Source: D2472 sp964444385
Lineage (GTDB): Bacteria > Pseudomonadota > Gammaproteobacteria > Magnimaribacterales > D2472
Length of the DNA: 51,467 nt
Assembly: GCA_964444385.1 (NCBI GenBank)
Contig: CAYUHD010000004.1
Location: 1-51,467, forward strand
Direction of reading: 5' to 3'
Part shown: in pieces, positions 49,557 to 51,467 of the stretch
Layout: the number at the start of each line of letters is the position of its first letter
How positions within the stretch are numbered: the first letter of the stretch is position 1
Notes under the pieces: generated by a model
What the model was told of the DNA's origin: nothing
What the model saw: only the letters and a program-made list of their open reading frames with translations
Database searches by the model: none
Program-made: the position numbers and the translations under genes

Positions 49557-50855
49557 TTATTCAGCCTGTGCAAATGCTTGCTCAATATCCGCAATAATAT
49601 CATCAATGTGCTCAAGTCCAATTGACAATCTGACATACCCAGGACTTACCCCAGCTGATGTTAACTCATCTTCATTGAGCTGAGAGTGAGTAGTGCTTGC
49701 AGGATGAATCGCTAGACTCCTTGCATCACCAATATTAGCTACGTGATAGAGCATCTCTAGTGAATTGATAAACTTTTTGCCTGCCTCAAGACCTCCTTTA
49801 ATCTCAAAACCTAAAAGTCCTCCACAGCCATTTGATAGATATTTGCCTGCTCTTTCTTTAGCTAAACCAGAGGATATACCAGGGTAAGCAACTCTTTCAA
49901 CCATGGGATGCTTATTGAGATATTCTGCAACCTTTTGCCCATTTGAAGAATGCTCTTTCATTCTCAAATGCAATGTTTCCAGGCCCTGAATAAACAAGAA
50001 AGCATTAAAGGGACTCATCGCAGCCCCCATATCTCTTAAAAGAGTTGTTCTTGCTTTTAAGATATATGCTATTGGTCCCAATGCTTTAACTGCTTCAGTC
50101 CAGACAACTCCATCATAATTAGGATCAGGATTATTTAGCTTTGGCTGTCTTTCAGGATGTCCTTCCCAATCAAAATTACCACCATCAACAATGACTCCAC
50201 CAATAGAGGTGCCATGACCGCCAATATATTTTGTTGCAGAATGAACAATGATTGCTACTCCATGATCAAAAGGCCGGCAAATCAAAGGTGCTGCAGGATT
50301 ATCTACAATTAATGGAATGCCAAGGAGTCTTCCAATATCTGCTACCTCTTGCAATGGAAAAACTTCAAAGCTTGGATTAGGAAGAACTTCGCCATAATAA
50401 GCTCTAGTTCTTTCATCTGTGGCATCGGCAAAATTTTGGGGATCACCAGGATCAACAAATCTAACCTCTATTCCCATATCAGAAAATGGATTTTTAAATT
50501 GATTGTAAGTCCCTCCATAAAGATGTGAGGAAGCAACAAAATTATCGCCGTGACTGCATAAATTTTGAATTGCGTAGGCTGATGCTCCTTGCCCTGAAGC
50601 AAGTCCCAAAGCAGCAAACCCTCCTTCTAATGCCGCAATTCTGTCTTCAAACACTGCATTTGTAGGATTCATAATTCTCGAATAGATATTACCTAACTCG
50701 CCTAATGCAAATAAATTTGCTGCATGATCAGTGCTATCAAATTGATAGCTAGATGTCATATGTATTGGAACAGCTACTGAATTAGTTATTTCATCTTTTC
50801 TCCAACCAGTATGCAGTGCAATGGTTGCAGGATTTGTATATTTTTTCTCGCTCAT
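49557..50855 (-). CDS. metY: O-acetylhomoserine aminocarboxypropyltransferase (sulfhydrylase)
   Basis: PLP enzyme that makes homocysteine from O-acetylhomoserine and sulfide for methionine synthesis. The 432-residue product has PAT-x-ALHTGW at the start, YSRIMNPTNAVFEDRIAALEGG, SHLYGGTYNQF, and the PLP lysine K209 in IVHSATKYIGGHG. The roughly 430-residue length, longer than cystathionine gamma-synthase, is characteristic of MetY. Single gene with its own promoter region downstream of thrS. Confidence 0.93.
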   Translation of the reverse strand: MSEKKYTNPATIALHTGWRKDEITNSVAVPIHMTSSYQFDSTDHAANLFALGELGNIYSRIMNPTNAVFEDRIAALEGGFAALGLASGQGASAYAIQNLCSHGDNFVASSHLYGGTYNQFKNPFSDMGIEVRFVDPGDPQNFADATDERTRAYYGEVLPNPSFEVFPLQEVADIGRLLGIPLIVDNPAAPLICRPFDHGVAIIVHSATKYIGGHGTSIGGVIVDGGNFDWEGHPERQPKLNNPDPNYDGVVWTEAVKALGPIAYILKARTTLLRDMGAAMSPFNAFLFIQGLETLHLRMKEHSSNGQKVAEYLNKHPMVERVAYPGISSGLAKERAGKYLSNGCGGLLGFEIKGGLEAGKKFINSLEMLYHVANIGDARSLAIHPASTTHSQLNEDELTSAGVSPGYVRLSIGLEHIDDIIADIEQAFAQAE

Positions 50856-50965
50856 TCTATTTCTCCGCTAAAGCTATATAGCACTTGTAAGCCACTTAAA
50901 TATGCGCTGAGTCATTATATAAATCTTTTTGAATTAATCCTATACAAAAGGTTGGAAGGTTTAGA
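50856..50965 (-). promoter_or_regulatory. metY upstream region with candidate -10 element
   Basis: This 110-bp gap separates thrS and metY. A perfect TATAAT (50914-50919 on the reverse strand) is at a proper distance for a metY promoter, but the corresponding -35 (TAGGAT with a 17-bp spacer) is weak. A GGAGAAAT ribosome site precedes the metY ATG. No SAM riboswitch or MetJ box array is recognisable. Confidence 0.4.
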
Positions 50966-51467
50966 TTACTTAGGATGAGCTGAGTCTTTCTCTAGCATCG
51001 AAACAGCTTCTTCAATCGAATAAGTATTAGTTTCATTTTCATGCAAATTTCGAATAGATACCGTGTTTGCTAACATTTCATCCTTGCCAATAACTGCCAT
51101 TAAAGGAACTTTAGCATTACTATGCTCTCTTATCTTATAGCCTATTTTTTCATTTCTTAGATCTAGCTCAACACGCAAATTAATCTTATCAAATTTTTCT
51201 TTCAGGCTTAAAGCGTATTCCTTGACCTCTTCAGTCACTGTTAAAATAGATAACTGCGTAGGTGCTAACCACAATGGTAATTTACCTGAATAGTTTTCAA
51301 TTAGAATTCCAATAAACCTTTCAAAAGAACCAAGAATTGCTCGATGCATCATTACCGGTATGTGCTTTGAACCATCTTCACCTATATATTCTGCTTCTAG
51401 CCTTTCAGGTAAATTGAAGTCTGCTTGAAAAGTTCCACATTGCCATTCTCTTCCAATTGCATCTGTT
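50966..51467 (-). CDS. thrS: Threonine-tRNA ligase, C-terminal part (5' end beyond the window)
   Basis: Charges tRNA-Thr. The frame enters at the right edge: reverse-strand codons there read REWQCGTFQADFNLPER and GEDGSKHIPVMMHRAILGS, which are motif 2-3 of class II ThrRS, then SFERFIGILIENYSGKLPLWLAPTQ and the anticodon-binding domain ending AHPK. Only about 167 of some 640 residues are inside. An internal ATG at 51352 is not the start. It does not overlap metY and runs in the same direction. Confidence 0.95.
   Translation of the reverse strand, partial: TDAIGREWQCGTFQADFNLPERLEAEYIGEDGSKHIPVMMHRAILGSFERFIGILIENYSGKLPLWLAPTQLSILTVTEEVKEYALSLKEKFDKINLRVELDLRNEKIGYKIREHSNAKVPLMAVIGKDEMLANTVSIRNLHENETNTYSIEEAVSMLEKDSAHPK

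Overview
The window looks like a stretch of chromosome from a low-GC (roughly 35% by eye), gene-dense, free-living marine gammaproteobacterium. The gammaproteobacterial signals are the smc-zipA-ligA order, ExoI (SbcB), two-domain MnmC, an IbpA-type small heat-shock protein and a System I ccm operon. AT-richness, short intergenic gaps, many acyl-CoA dehydrogenases, a PQQ alcohol dehydrogenase and a TonB receptor next to a DUF3604 protein resemble the SAR86 group; that placement is inference from gene content, not a phylogeny. No insertion sequence, prophage, integrase or CRISPR array was seen. Two tRNA genes, Val(GAC) and Leu(UAG), lie on the minus strand.

Layout. 0-4 kb: end of a DUF385-type oxidoreductase, then a small heat-shock gene with a sigma-32-like promoter, a multi-hairpin leader that looks like a ROSE-type RNA thermometer, and a strong terminator; then a DsbD/ScsB-like reductase with a thioredoxin-fold partner, and an HNH nuclease. 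4-10 kb: membrane and ion genes (YwaF-like protein, PLP dehydratase, voltage-gated channel, MscS channel, SLC13 permease). 10-18.5 kb: hydrolase, tRNA-Val, ExoI, acyl-CoA dehydrogenase with a divergent LysR regulator, methyltransferase, SDR, Na+/Ca2+ antiporter, two small membrane proteins and AMP nucleosidase. 18.5-28 kb (all minus strand): PQQ alcohol dehydrogenase, beta-lactamase-fold hydrolase, tRNA-Leu, small membrane proteins, DUF3604 protein, TonB receptor and a coiled-coil membrane protein. 28-37.3 kb: an acyl-CoA dehydrogenase pair, an alkylsulfatase-like lipoprotein, mnmC, a lipoprotein and an M16 peptidase. 37.3-51.5 kb (all minus strand): thrS (partial), metY, an unknown gene, ccmABCDEFGHI, smc, zipA, ligA and a transglycosylase-like lipoprotein.

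How the genes fit together. The complete ccm set matures c-type cytochromes, including the cytochrome c domain of the PQQ dehydrogenase in this window; the DsbD-like protein could supply reductant to CcmG/CcmH. The alkylsulfatase, PQQ dehydrogenase and acyl-CoA dehydrogenases could in principle form a route from alkyl sulfates through alcohols to beta-oxidation, but they are not one operon.

Most unusual observations: (1) Smc is only 732 residues, with two intact ATPase half-heads but short coiled-coil arms and no recognisable hinge; (2) the voltage-gated channel has a TYDDWA selectivity filter instead of the TLESW type, recalling the engineered calcium-selective CavAb; (3) the heat-shock leader appears to be a thermosensor; (4) LigA carries about 50 extra residues inside its zinc finger.
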